A stretch of 64,000 bases of DNA from Clostridiaceae bacterium (GTDB lineage: Bacteria > Bacillota > Clostridia > Acetivibrionales > DUMB01). The notes beneath the pieces are model-generated. The model was not told the origin of the DNA and ran no database searches. It was given only the letters and a program-made list of their open reading frames with translations. The position numbers were made by a program, and so were the translations under genes. Where the stretch lies: assembly GCA_012840085.1 (NCBI GenBank), contig DUMB01000094.1, positions 1 through 64,000 of the forward strand. Reading direction: 5' to 3'. Of the stretch, positions 19,491 to 28,702 are shown piece after piece; the first letter of the stretch is position 1; each line of letters begins with the position of its first letter.

Positions 19491-21821
19491 TTAAATAATT
19501 CCGTTAATTTTGTTCTTATTTCTGAATTGAGTAGGAGTAAGGCCGTTATATTTTTTAAAGAAAGTATAGAAATGATTCTCCGAATTCATTCCAATCATTT
19601 CGCTTATGGCTGAAATGGTTAAATTGGAATTTATGAGTAAATCTACGGCTTTTTCATATCTGTATTTATTTATGTAATTAGTCAATGAGATTCCCAACGA
19701 TTCTTTAAAGATAGCTCTAAGATAATTGACTGATAATCCTACCCGTTCAGCAATGCTTTCAATATTCAAGCCTGAATTATTATATTCGTCATGAATTATC
19801 GTTAAAACCTTGTCAATATATTCTTTCTTTGTATCTTTTTGAGTATTCTCTACATTTTCTATTTCCTTCTTATATATACAAAGCAGCCACTCTTTTATTT
19901 CCTTCAATGTATCAAAGTTCTCCATTTGGTCTCTCATAACCTTAAAGGAATATAAATTTCCGGAATTATTATATTGATTCATTAAGTTAATTGTAGTAAC
20001 TGAATCATGTATTAATTGTGAAAGTATGATTATAATATCATCATATTCCATTTGCTCCATCCTACTGAAAAACTTATCAACTTGTTCCTCCACAAGACTG
20101 TATTTGCGCAATTTCAAATTATTCAGTATAGGCATAAAAATATCTTCAGAATAACAGTACCTTTGAACATCATCCAGCTTCACCATTTCCTGAGTTATTA
20201 TAGATTTCTTGCCATATTTTAATCTGTAGTTCAAATTTAAAAGAGCCTTTTTATACGATTCATCAATATTTTTAATATTTTTCTGCAATTCACTGATACT
20301 ACTGCTTAAAGAAAATTTTAAATATTTCTGTACCGCGTCTTGAACCTGCTTTATAATTGTTTTCAAATTAGCTTCAATAGTGCCATAATCTTCATCCCCG
20401 GTTTTTACAATTACACAAACAGTATCCTCACCCATATCTACAGTTTCATTGGGATAAACCTTTTCAGTCAATTCCTTTGCTATATTAGCTATGGCGAACC
20501 TGTAAAGAGATAAATCCTCTGCTGAATAATTTAATTTTACTTCTTTATTATAGTTATCAATTTTCAAGATATAGATGACAACGTTTTTAAAGTCAGATAC
20601 CAAGTCTTTAAAGCGGTTTTCAAAATCTGCTCTGTACTCGCCCAAAAGAAGTTCTTTAAGCAATTTATTTCTGATTAATCCCAGGTAATTCAAAGACTGT
20701 TTTTTTGCCTCTAACAACTCATCTTTCATATTTGACATAACATCCGAAATATACTCTAATTCATGTTTATCAGACTCTTTAATCGTAATGGAGCCTTCCG
20801 TAATATCATTTACTTCACTAACAAGCTTTCGAATAGGCGAATAGAATTTTTTGGATATGAAAAATGATATAATAACTCCAAAAATGAATAGAATTATGCA
20901 AAATACTATAATCAGATTTCGCATATTATAAGCCTTTGAAACTATTTTTTCATAAGGTGTTATCTGTACTATTTTCCACTTTGTTCTACCGGATGAAATG
21001 TAGGTTACAAGCGACTTTTTGCCGTCTACGTTCTCCGTGAACTGTCCTAAAGTATCCTTTGATTCAATTATATTTTGTATGTATTTTTCAGAAGCCAAAT
21101 CCTTAAGGAATATATTTGGGTCATTATCAGAAATGACTCTTCCCTTTTCATCTATCAGCATTGTAACATCATCTGAAAATGGGATCAGTGATTTTAGAAT
21201 ATTTCTAATATAGCTCTCCTTAACATTTATTATTAAAGCACCTTCCAGATATCCTTCTTTATTGGGTGATTCACTTAAAATCAAAGTAAGTAAGTTCTCT
21301 TGAAATTCAATACCATTTATATCATACTTCACTTTTCTGGGAATAAAGTGCAGTGTTCTTAATTCATTTCCATTATTTATAAGTTCTAATATGTCTTGAT
21401 CATAAAATTCTTCCAAACTAGAAGTGCTTCCTTTAGTAGAAAACACCTTTTTCATTAAACCGTTATATAGATAAATAGATTCTAAATACACACTGTTAGG
21501 CATAGACATAGCCTTAGTTATTTTCAGGCTGGCATTTATTGCTTCGGTAACAGAAACATCTCCACTATGAATACAACTATATACATCTCCATCTCCATAT
21601 AATTCGTAAAGAATGTTACTGGACAAGTCCCAGACAAAATCTACAGCTAATGCAGTTTGGGTAAGGATTTGCTTAGATGAGGCACTTGCTTGCTGAATAG
21701 TTTGTTTTTCATAATTATTATAGAATACCATAGAAAAAGTACATAGTATTATAGATAAAAGAATTATCAATGAATAGAATAGTTTTATAAATGAACTCTT
21801 CTTATTAAACACTTTTAACAT
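19491..21821 (-). CDS. Membrane-bound AraC-family regulator with sensor domain
   Basis: The 776-residue protein has a membrane helix at about 14-34, a roughly 260-residue extracellular Cache-like sensor region, a second helix near 300 (IIVFCIILFIFGVIISFF), a HAMP-like linker and a C-terminal double helix-turn-helix of the AraC family (IESIAERVGLSVNYLRAIF, then ISAISEMIGMNSENHFYTFF). Such one-component sensors typically sit beside LplABC-type sugar transporters and activate them. Its place between the binding-protein gene and the GH130/PL8 genes suggests it controls this locus. AGGTGG precedes the ATG. Confidence 0.85.
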   Translation of the reverse strand: MLKVFNKKSSFIKLFYSLIILLSIILCTFSMVFYNNYEKQTIQQASASSKQILTQTALAVDFVWDLSSNILYELYGDGDVYSCIHSGDVSVTEAINASLKITKAMSMPNSVYLESIYLYNGLMKKVFSTKGSTSSLEEFYDQDILELINNGNELRTLHFIPRKVKYDINGIEFQENLLTLILSESPNKEGYLEGALIINVKESYIRNILKSLIPFSDDVTMLIDEKGRVISDNDPNIFLKDLASEKYIQNIIESKDTLGQFTENVDGKKSLVTYISSGRTKWKIVQITPYEKIVSKAYNMRNLIIVFCIILFIFGVIISFFISKKFYSPIRKLVSEVNDITEGSITIKESDKHELEYISDVMSNMKDELLEAKKQSLNYLGLIRNKLLKELLLGEYRADFENRFKDLVSDFKNVVIYILKIDNYNKEVKLNYSAEDLSLYRFAIANIAKELTEKVYPNETVDMGEDTVCVIVKTGDEDYGTIEANLKTIIKQVQDAVQKYLKFSLSSSISELQKNIKNIDESYKKALLNLNYRLKYGKKSIITQEMVKLDDVQRYCYSEDIFMPILNNLKLRKYSLVEEQVDKFFSRMEQMEYDDIIIILSQLIHDSVTTINLMNQYNNSGNLYSFKVMRDQMENFDTLKEIKEWLLCIYKKEIENVENTQKDTKKEYIDKVLTIIHDEYNNSGLNIESIAERVGLSVNYLRAIFKESLGISLTNYINKYRYEKAVDLLINSNLTISAISEMIGMNSENHFYTFFKKYNGLTPTQFRNKNKINGII

Positions 21822-22142
21822 ATTTCCACCTTCATCTGCTTATTAGCGCAAAATTCATCTATTTATATATATTAGCAATATTATATCAACAAATCCAGAC
21901 ATTTTTCACGCCTATGAGCACATTTTTCCGTATAACCCAAAAAGCTTAACTATAATAAAAATTGCCTGCCTGTACTGCTTGCTGTAGGACAATTTTATGT
22001 CTATCTTCTGAACCTTACTATCTATGAAAAACCTCTTTGTTAATAAATCTTGTATTCCCTGTTACCTTTATTGCTTTCAATACAATTCCATGATTGGCAG
22101 CTTTAGTAGTTAATTTATTCCTTTAACTGGAAATGCAAAAGT

Positions 22143-22176
22143 CAAAAGTAAGCCCAAAATTCTGGACTTACTTTTG
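22143..22176 (-). terminator. Probable terminator after the binding-protein gene
   Basis: CAAAAGTAAGCCC and GGACTTACTTTTG form a 13-bp stem with one mismatch, about 40 bases past the stop codon of the solute-binding gene and within the 396-bp gap before the AraC gene. It probably separates the transporter transcript from the regulator. The rest of 21822-22217 is A/T-rich with no gene seen. Confidence 0.6.
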
Positions 22177-22217
22177 GAATTTTGCAATAAAATCTGGAAT
22201 AATTACTGGTAAAATCT

Positions 22218-23783
22218 TTATTTTTTATTTGCTAAAAATTCGCTAACTTGTTTCTTAGCTTCTTCTACGATTTTCAGATATCCTGCATCTTCAAGTTTTT
22301 TCTGAGCTTTTGGCAATTCAGAAATGTCTACTGATCCATTCAATATCGGCAACATTGTTGAAGGCCAAATAGCTGATACTTTTGCAATTTCATTTTTAAC
22401 CGGTTCCAGATCCGGAGTAAAACCTGTCAGCATTGAAGGAACAAGCATATTTTCGTCTCTTAACTTTTTGTAATAGAACTTGTCATCTTCAGATGAAGTA
22501 GCTAAGGTTCTTTCAAAGTTTGGATTCCACATTAGAGTATATCCTGGGAAGTTATAGTTCTTTGAAGCATCTATTCCCTGAGGCAGATCGTACATCTTAT
22601 CACCTGCATCTACCCAGTGAACATCTTTAATACCATACCTTAATAAGTCATAATTTGCCTGATCTTCATACATCCAATTCAGGAATTTTACAACTCTTAC
22701 AGGATCTTTTGCGTTGGCATTTACACAAATGAAGTTCCATTGTGCAAAGTTTGTTACATGCTTATCGTTCTTACCTTCAAAACTTATAAACTCAACTTTT
22801 GCACCTGGTATTATTGATTCTATCTGATTTTGTATCGTACCAACAATATAATCACCTTTTATAGATGCAACCTTACCTGACTTAAATGCTCCGGTTTCAT
22901 CCTTCTGAGTCATTTGGTCTTTTTCTATCAATCCAGCTAAGTACCATTTTCTAACCATGTTTATCCATTCTAAAACATGTGGATTCTCATATATCGGTAC
23001 AATTTCTTCAACTTCATCAGCTGTTGCGAAAATATCTACTTCAGCGTTGTTTCCGCCAAATAACACAACGTCATATCCTGCATCGTAGAAACCATTAGGG
23101 CCAATACAATAGTTTCCAAGCCAGGTTAAAGGAATCATGCCCGCTTCATTTTCTTTAACCTTCATAAGATACTGCTCATACTGTTCAATAGTTTCAATTG
23201 GAGGCATTCCATATTTTTCTCTAAGATCTCCACGTATCCATAAACCATGGTAACTGGATAATACGTCACCCAGAGGAATACCCATTATTTTGCCATTTTG
23301 GCGGTTAGCATCAATCATCAGTTTTGGAAATGCCTTTAATAAATCCGGAGCATGCTCATTCAATAATTGCTCTAAGTCAAGATATGCTCCTGCTGAAATC
23401 ATCTGTGGCAAATGCATCCATGGTGCGTCAAAAATAAGATCTGTTTCATCTCCGGCTGCAATCATAACCTGTGCTTTGTTCGGGAAATCGGTCCATGATG
23501 CAAAGTTAATGCTTAATGTTACATTAAGTGCATCTTTTAACTTCTTATTAGCTTCTTCTAATACTTCATCCAGATGAAGAGGGGTATCTCCAGGCAAAAA
23601 GGCTGAAATTGCATAGGGTGCTAATTCTTCAGAACCGGATTTTTCAGAACCTGATTTTGCTTCATCTGAACTTTCATTTGTAGAATTTGTTGTTGTTGAG
23701 TCATTTGTTTTTGAACCGCAGGCAGTAAATATGGATACAAACATAATACCTGCAAGTAACAAACAGATCAACTTTTTAAACAT
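22218..23783 (-). CDS. Extracellular sugar-binding lipoprotein of an ABC transporter
   Basis: The 521-residue protein begins with a lipoprotein signal (LAGIMFVSIFTACGSK, lipobox Cys near residue 22) and a serine/threonine-rich tether, followed by a type 1 solute-binding fold. Length and the paired permeases match the LplA/YtcQ group, which bind oligosaccharides, often uronic-acid-containing ones. It should deliver PL8 products or related glycans to the two permeases encoded just upstream. AGGAGG precedes the ATG. No ATPase gene is nearby; such importers commonly share one MsmX-like ATPase encoded elsewhere. Confidence 0.9.
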   Translation of the reverse strand: MFKKLICLLLAGIMFVSIFTACGSKTNDSTTTNSTNESSDEAKSGSEKSGSEELAPYAISAFLPGDTPLHLDEVLEEANKKLKDALNVTLSINFASWTDFPNKAQVMIAAGDETDLIFDAPWMHLPQMISAGAYLDLEQLLNEHAPDLLKAFPKLMIDANRQNGKIMGIPLGDVLSSYHGLWIRGDLREKYGMPPIETIEQYEQYLMKVKENEAGMIPLTWLGNYCIGPNGFYDAGYDVVLFGGNNAEVDIFATADEVEEIVPIYENPHVLEWINMVRKWYLAGLIEKDQMTQKDETGAFKSGKVASIKGDYIVGTIQNQIESIIPGAKVEFISFEGKNDKHVTNFAQWNFICVNANAKDPVRVVKFLNWMYEDQANYDLLRYGIKDVHWVDAGDKMYDLPQGIDASKNYNFPGYTLMWNPNFERTLATSSEDDKFYYKKLRDENMLVPSMLTGFTPDLEPVKNEIAKVSAIWPSTMLPILNGSVDISELPKAQKKLEDAGYLKIVEEAKKQVSEFLANKK

Positions 23784-23847
23784 TCAAAATTCCTCCTTTA
23801 AGTATTTTTTATATGCTAACCGGATTTCCGGCGATAGCCAGTCGTGC

Positions 23848-24741
23848 TTAACCTTTAACTGCTCCAACCGTCAAGCCTTTAACAAAATACTTCTGAACAA
23901 ACGGGTAAAACAACACAATAGGGCCGATTGTAATTATACTTGTTGCCATTCGCACTGAATATGCGGGAGGTATTATACCCTGCTTTGAGTTAGGATTAAG
24001 CGCTTGCACCTCAGAGGAAAGATTTGATACCAAAGCTCTGAGAAGCAACTGTAATGGTTGAAGACGTCTGTCGTTTACAAAAAGCAAACCAAGCCACCAA
24101 TCATTCCAGAAAAACAGACTGTAAAAGAGACCTATTGTAGCCAGTGCAGGGAGAGACAGGGGAAGTGCAATTTTTACAAATATGTAAAAATCATTTGCCC
24201 CGTCAATTTTAGCAGATTCTATCAATGATTCAGGTATTGTGGTAAAGAATTTTCTTAACAAAAACATATACCAGGGATTTATAAGGTATGGCACAAACAA
24301 AACCCAAATGGTATCCTGGAGCTTCAGGTACTGGGTAATCAGAATATACCACGGTACCAGTCCTCCGGAAAACAGCATTGTAAATACTACATAAAATGAT
24401 ATTTGATTTCTGTATTTAATAGTTTTGAGAGAAAGTCCGTAAGCCATCATTGACGTCAAAATCATCGCCAATGTAGTTCCCATTATAGTGACTAAAACTG
24501 TGACTTTATATGCATTCAACACCCTGTTTCCTGCAAAAATTGTATCAAACGCATCCAATGAAAACTTCTTTGGAATTAACTGATATCCATTTTGAATTAT
24601 TGCTGATTCATCTGTAAAAGCTCCTGCTACCATTAACCAAAAAGGTAAAAGGCAGAAAACAGAAAAGAGAATAATTGATGAATAAGCTACAATATTATAT
24701 ACAAGATTACTTTTATTATTTAATATTTTTGAGCGTTTCAT
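23848..24741 (-). CDS. Sugar ABC transporter permease, LplC/YtcP type
   Basis: The 297-residue inner-membrane protein has about six hydrophobic segments and the EAA loop that contacts the ATPase (ESLIESAKIDGANDFYIFVKI followed by LPLSLP). It is a MalG-family permease of the LplC/YtcP branch, with the typical C-terminal YPFVQKYFVKGLTVGAVKG. It is 17 bases behind the partner permease and 64 bases ahead of the binding lipoprotein. AGGTGG precedes the ATG. Confidence 0.93.
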   Translation of the reverse strand: MKRSKILNNKSNLVYNIVAYSSIILFSVFCLLPFWLMVAGAFTDESAIIQNGYQLIPKKFSLDAFDTIFAGNRVLNAYKVTVLVTIMGTTLAMILTSMMAYGLSLKTIKYRNQISFYVVFTMLFSGGLVPWYILITQYLKLQDTIWVLFVPYLINPWYMFLLRKFFTTIPESLIESAKIDGANDFYIFVKIALPLSLPALATIGLFYSLFFWNDWWLGLLFVNDRRLQPLQLLLRALVSNLSSEVQALNPNSKQGIIPPAYSVRMATSIITIGPIVLFYPFVQKYFVKGLTVGAVKG

Positions 24742-24758
24742 TGCAATTCCACCTTCTT

Positions 24759-25727
24759 TTAAAATAAAGCTGCATCACTTTGATACTTTCTTACCAGCAG
24801 ATTAGATCCAAATACCATTACAAAGCACATTAGAGATTGGTACAGTCCAACGGCGGAAGCCATTCCAAAATCGGACATAAGTCTGAGTGCTCTGTAAACA
24901 TATGTATCAATAACGTCTGTAGTGGCATATAAAATTCCGTTATCGCCGATTATTGAATAGAACATTCCGAAGTCTCCATAAAAGATTTTACCTATCTGGA
25001 GTAATGTTAAGATTATTATTGTTGGCATCAAAAGCGGAATCGTAATATATCTTATTTGTTGAAACTTGCTGGCACCATCGATTGCTGCAGCTTCAAAGCA
25101 TTCCGTATCGAACCCTGTAATAGTTGCAAGGTATATTACAACATTATAGCCACACCATTTCCACAAATAGAAAATAACTAATATAAATGGCCATAATTCC
25201 GGGGAACTATTCCAGCTTACCGGCTCCATATTTATGCTTTTCAGGAAGCTGTTTATTGCTCCATTTTCACTTGCAAAAAAGCCTTGAGTAATAATTCCGA
25301 CAATAGCCCATGATACAAAATAGGGCAAAAACATTACTGACTGTGTTACTTTCTTAAAAACTTTTTTTGTAACTCCATTTAAAAATATTGCCAGAGCAAC
25401 TGAAATGACTGTACTGAATATTAAGAACAATAAATTCATATAAACTGTATTAAATGTAATTCTAAAAGCATCTCCTGAAGAAAAGAAGAATTTAAAATTA
25501 TCAAGGCCATTCCAGCTGCTGCCGAAAATACCTTTTTTGATATTATAGTCCTTAAAAGCCATGATTACACCGACCATGGGAATATATGCAAAAATAAAGA
25601 AAAAGAGTATTCCTGGCAGCATCATTAAATATATGGTTTTATTTTTTAATAGCTCATGTAATATTCCATTCTTTCTTAGTCTTACTTTTTTTCCCGAATG
25701 ACCTGTTTCACATAGTACTTTAGACAT
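24759..25727 (-). CDS. Sugar ABC transporter permease, LplB/YteP type
   Basis: The 322-residue permease pairs with the LplC-type protein. It has an N-terminal cytoplasmic stretch, about six membrane segments (first at KTIYLMMLPGILFFFIFAYI), the FKDYN motif of LplB proteins and an EAA loop (CFEAAAIDGASKFQQIRYI). It is the first gene of the transporter operon. The ribosome binding site GGGGGA is present. The 420-bp gap upstream should hold the operon promoter. Confidence 0.93.
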   Translation of the reverse strand: MSKVLCETGHSGKKVRLRKNGILHELLKNKTIYLMMLPGILFFFIFAYIPMVGVIMAFKDYNIKKGIFGSSWNGLDNFKFFFSSGDAFRITFNTVYMNLLFLIFSTVISVALAIFLNGVTKKVFKKVTQSVMFLPYFVSWAIVGIITQGFFASENGAINSFLKSINMEPVSWNSSPELWPFILVIFYLWKWCGYNVVIYLATITGFDTECFEAAAIDGASKFQQIRYITIPLLMPTIIILTLLQIGKIFYGDFGMFYSIIGDNGILYATTDVIDTYVYRALRLMSDFGMASAVGLYQSLMCFVMVFGSNLLVRKYQSDAALF

Positions 25728-26147
25728 TAATGAACATTCCCCCTAAAATAAAAATGGTTTTCATATGTGATGCCGAATCTGGTGCTGAATATGATGCTTA
25801 AACTATAGCATTAGAGCATATATTTTTTAAACTTCTCATTTTAACATTTACTTCAAATGATAAATGTTTTACACCTATTTAAGTTTAATTAACCTCACAA
25901 ATTTAACTACTTGGAAGTATTTGTATAATTGATGGGTTTTAAATCCATTGATTCTTGATTTTAAGTAAGTCAGAATACTGTGCCAATACTTTCTGGTAAA
26001 TTTTACTATATAAATAAAATATCGAATCATTAGGAACTTGATAATAAAATAAAAATAAGAAGTTAAATAAAAAATGAAGGGCAGCTTATTTGCCCCTCAT
26101 ATTATTCCGGCTTACGTCTGCTTTATTCAGTTAACTGAATTCATATT
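25728..26147 (-). promoter_or_regulatory. Gap upstream of the transporter operon
   Basis: This A/T-rich 420-bp gap has no gene. The right part holds the terminator of the neighbouring small gene (26076-26098). The left part should contain the promoter of the lplB-type gene, but no single -35/-10 pair is convincing. Confidence 0.4.
26076..26098 (-). terminator. Terminator of the glycine-rich protein gene
   Basis: On the minus strand GAGGGGCA, loop AATAAGC and TGCCCTTC form a stem, followed by ATTTTTTAT. It lies about 50 bases past the stop codon of the small gene at 26148. Confidence 0.8.
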
Positions 26148-26585
26148 TTATATCGCATTATGAACAAATGATACAATTGAGTCAATCGGTATATCCGTTA
26201 CGGAACCTACTGTTGCTACAGGATAGCCATCCCATCCGCCTGCCGTAAATGCTCCGGTTTTACTTGCAGGCAGTATTGGTCCGCCTGACCAGCCATCATA
26301 GCCTCCGTCACTGCCCCATTGCCCGCTGTGCTTGCCGTATCCGTCTCCATAGCATCCATAACCATATTTATCAACGTTAAATCCGGTACAAGCATTTCCA
26401 AGCGAGCATCCCGGAGGAGGCCCTATTCTGGTGATAAGGCGTACAAAACAATCATTTACCGACAATATCACACCGGTAAAGCCGGCTCCGGACTGTCCAC
26501 CGCTTGCTGTGAATATGGTTACAGTCTCACCTATATATTTTGAAAGAAGTGCTGCAAGATTTCCACCGCAGAATCCACTAGACAT
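26148..26585 (-). CDS. Small glycine/tyrosine-rich protein, unknown function
   Basis: The 145-residue product has two parts. Residues 1-70 (IGETVTIFTASGG, then GFTGVILSVNDCFVRLIT) form a small all-beta segment that looks Sm-like. The second half is rich in Gly, Tyr, Asp and Trp (about 75-120: YGYGCYGDGYG, GGYDGWSGG), a composition seen in spore-coat and surface proteins. There is no signal peptide. It is a single-gene unit with its own terminator and a triple 33-bp repeat in its upstream region. The ATG used follows AGGTG; an in-frame GTG three codons earlier is less likely. A spore-coat role is a guess from composition. Confidence 0.7.
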   Translation of the reverse strand: MSSGFCGGNLAALLSKYIGETVTIFTASGGQSGAGFTGVILSVNDCFVRLITRIGPPPGCSLGNACTGFNVDKYGYGCYGDGYGKHSGQWGSDGGYDGWSGGPILPASKTGAFTAGGWDGYPVATVGSVTDIPIDSIVSFVHNAI

Positions 26586-26660
26586 ACTTTTCACACCTTT
26601 CCCAATAACAAAAATAATGCATCTTGCTACATATTATGTAAATTAATTACGTATTGTTAC

Positions 26661-26759
26661 AATCTGCTTAAATCTCATGGAATTCAGCTTTAGAATATGC
26701 ATAAATCTAATGGAGTTTATCTTTAGAATCTGCTTAAAACTAATGGAGTTCAGCTTTAG
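26661..26759. repeat. Three tandem 33-bp repeats upstream of the glycine-rich gene
   Basis: Three head-to-tail units (26661-26693, 26694-26726, 26727-26759) share the pattern AATCTGCTTAAA-n-CTAATGG, then AGTTCAGCTTTAG, with a few differences. They end 75 bases before the start codon at 26585, so they could be regulator sites. No coding frame is suggested. Confidence 0.8.
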
Positions 26760-26831
26760 CAAGTTTAAAGTTTGAATTGGGCAGATGGTTTATTTACATA
26801 AGTTATATAAGAAGAGAATAAAGGAAAGCAC

Positions 26832-27376
26832 ATTCAAACCTTGTTTTACTGAAGTGTGCATTTTAAGCTGTTATTCTTCATGCGTAACCAGGCAGTTGCC
26901 TTGACGTTTCAATCCTTATTTGCTGGAGTACGCATTTTAACTATTAAGGTGGATTTGACAGAGGAATTCAGTCTATCGTTTCTATCCTTGTTGTCCTAGA
27001 TTGAGCATTTCAGCTTAGACAGAAGAACCGTCCCCACTGTCTCGATTTGGAGTTTCAATCCTTGTTTTACTGGAGTATGCATTTTATTAAAAGGTAACGA
27101 CCTATATTGGGGACGTGTAATCGTGTTTCAATCCTTGTTTTGCTGGACTGTTCATCAAAATTCTGGGTTGTATACGATTTTCTCGTACTAACCTATTTGT
27201 TTCAATTCTTGTTCTGCTGGAACATGCATTCAGTGGTAGAGGATACACAAGCACTGGTTCGGCAATAATATTCCAATCCTTATTGTCTTGGATTGAGCAT
27301 CTCAGCTCAGACAGAAGAACCGTCCCTGTTGTCCATGTTGTCTAAATCCTTCTTCTATTGAAACTATTTTTCATAG
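26832..27376 (-). CRISPR. Degenerate CRISPR-like cluster A, 8 units
   Basis: Variants of a 37-bp element (best consensus starts GTTTCAATCCTTGTTTT and ends near GCATTTCAAC) begin at about 26832, 26906, 26978, 27052, 27125, 27199, 27270 and 27340, so the spacing is 70-74 bp, as in a repeat-spacer array. No two copies are identical. The last copy overlaps the end of the 170-residue gene. Units at 26978 and 27270 share not only the repeat but also the following spacer region (CAGACAGAAGAACCGTCCC). It looks like a decayed array. Confidence 0.7.
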
Positions 27377-27854
27377 CCTTTATTTGTTCCTCAAGTGATA
27401 AGCCGCTGATATCAATCTCTTCCTTCTTTCCCTCCTTAGTAATACTGCCCCTAAATGGATTTTTATCATATAAACCTTTTTCATCTCGACTGACTAACTC
27501 TTCCCTTTTGGCTATTCTTCTTGCCCAACCCAGCACATAATTCAACTCATCCATGGAAAGACTTGATAACTCATTACTCTGCCATAAAACCTGGCCATTA
27601 TTTGCAAACCTGATTTTAAGGCCATTTTCTATAAAACTCTTGAACTCTCTCTCACCTTTTTTTCCTGTACCGAGTATCCCGGTCTGGTTATAATAGAGCC
27701 TTATCATGGTAAGAAACTCGTTTTTACTTTCCTGCTCCGGCAAATTCTTTGAAGCCGTCTTCTGAACTATCTGCTGAACTTTGCTGATAACCCTGTCATC
27801 GCCCTGCTCTGACAACCGGGATGCAAGCTCAAGAAATTCCCTTTTCTTTATCAT
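27342..27854 (-). CDS. Unknown protein at the end of the III-D-like operon
   Basis: The 170-residue protein is charged, mainly helical, with no membrane segment, cysteine cluster or nuclease motif. Recognisable stretches are NEFLTMIRLYYNQTGILG and ELNYVLGWARRIAKREEL. It begins 11 bases behind the last Cas7-like gene with AAGGAGG before its ATG, so it is cotranscribed with the effector genes. By position it could be a second small subunit or an accessory factor. It does not obviously match Csx19, the usual extra protein of III-D. Its 3' end merges into a degenerate CRISPR-like repeat. Confidence 0.75.
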   Translation of the reverse strand: MIKKREFLELASRLSEQGDDRVISKVQQIVQKTASKNLPEQESKNEFLTMIRLYYNQTGILGTGKKGEREFKSFIENGLKIRFANNGQVLWQSNELSSLSMDELNYVLGWARRIAKREELVSRDEKGLYDKNPFRGSITKEGKKEEIDISGLSLEEQIKAMKNSFNRRRI

Positions 27855-27865
27855 ACTTGTCCTCC

Positions 27866-28702
27866 TTACAGCGACTTGACCATATTTCGGAAATCAAGTA
27901 TTTCTGAAAGCTTGTTTTTATTGTTCTCAATCTTTCTGTCACCCTTGCCATAATTCTTAGCATATTCTTCCGGTCTGAACACGCTTCCATTCAGCATGGC
28001 CTTTTTAACTTCCACTTTGCAGCTCCCAAAAAAACCCGACTTATTATTCCCTATCTTCAGCTGAAAAGAATTATCCAATCCCAATGAGTAGCAAAGAAGT
28101 TCAAGCTGCTTTTGATGCAGGTCTTCAAAAAACAATTCACCTTCAAATATTGCTCCCTCTTTTACAGCCTCCACGGGAATTTTGGCTTTTTCAATAATCC
28201 TGTAATCCCCATGCCTGTAGAACTTGATGCCTTTCAGCTTTCCGTTTTTATAGTATATCTGTCTGATATTCACATTCGGACCCATCTGAATGGGGATTCG
28301 GATAATTTCCATCTGTCCCTGAACAAGTTTTTGGTCTTCTACTCTCACTTTAGCTTTCTTTCCCATCTTTCCAAAGGTGCTGCATACAATGCAACTACAA
28401 TCAAAATATTGGAATGGAAGATCTTTTTTGATTTTCCTGTCAACTTCCACACAACTGTATGAAACAGCCTGGCTTATAGTCCTCAGCACGCCTTTTAACG
28501 AACTTCCCGGTATTACAGGTGTTGAACCAAACCTCTCAAAGCACCTGAACAGCACTTTTCCGTCTCTGTCTTCATAACCTGACGCGATAAAAAGCGGTGT
28601 CAGTGTCTTTATATTTAAAACCATTTTTCCGCTGAGGTTTCCTTGCTCATTAAATGATTTGGCAGGACCTAGAAATTCAACAAAGTCATAGAATATGCTC
28701 AT
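27866..28702 (-). CDS. Cas7-family RAMP, fourth in order, probably non-cleaving
   Basis: This 278-residue Csm3-like RAMP has LTPLFIASG near residues 34-42, VIPGSSLKGVLR (63-74) and a zinc-type cluster CSCIVCSTFG. In Csm3-like proteins the target-cutting Asp lies 14-17 residues before PGSS. Here the aligned residue is Leu51 (Asp45 and Asp47 lie just upstream), so it may not cut. It is longer than its siblings, with an extra segment around IYYKNGKLKGIKFYRHG. The start overlaps the preceding gene by 17 bases. It is the last Cas7 of the set, equivalent by position to Cas7.4 of single-chain III-E effectors (inference). Confidence 0.88.
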   Translation of the reverse strand: MSIFYDFVEFLGPAKSFNEQGNLSGKMVLNIKTLTPLFIASGYEDRDGKVLFRCFERFGSTPVIPGSSLKGVLRTISQAVSYSCVEVDRKIKKDLPFQYFDCSCIVCSTFGKMGKKAKVRVEDQKLVQGQMEIIRIPIQMGPNVNIRQIYYKNGKLKGIKFYRHGDYRIIEKAKIPVEAVKEGAIFEGELFFEDLHQKQLELLCYSLGLDNSFQLKIGNNKSGFFGSCKVEVKKAMLNGSVFRPEEYAKNYGKGDRKIENNKNKLSEILDFRNMVKSL

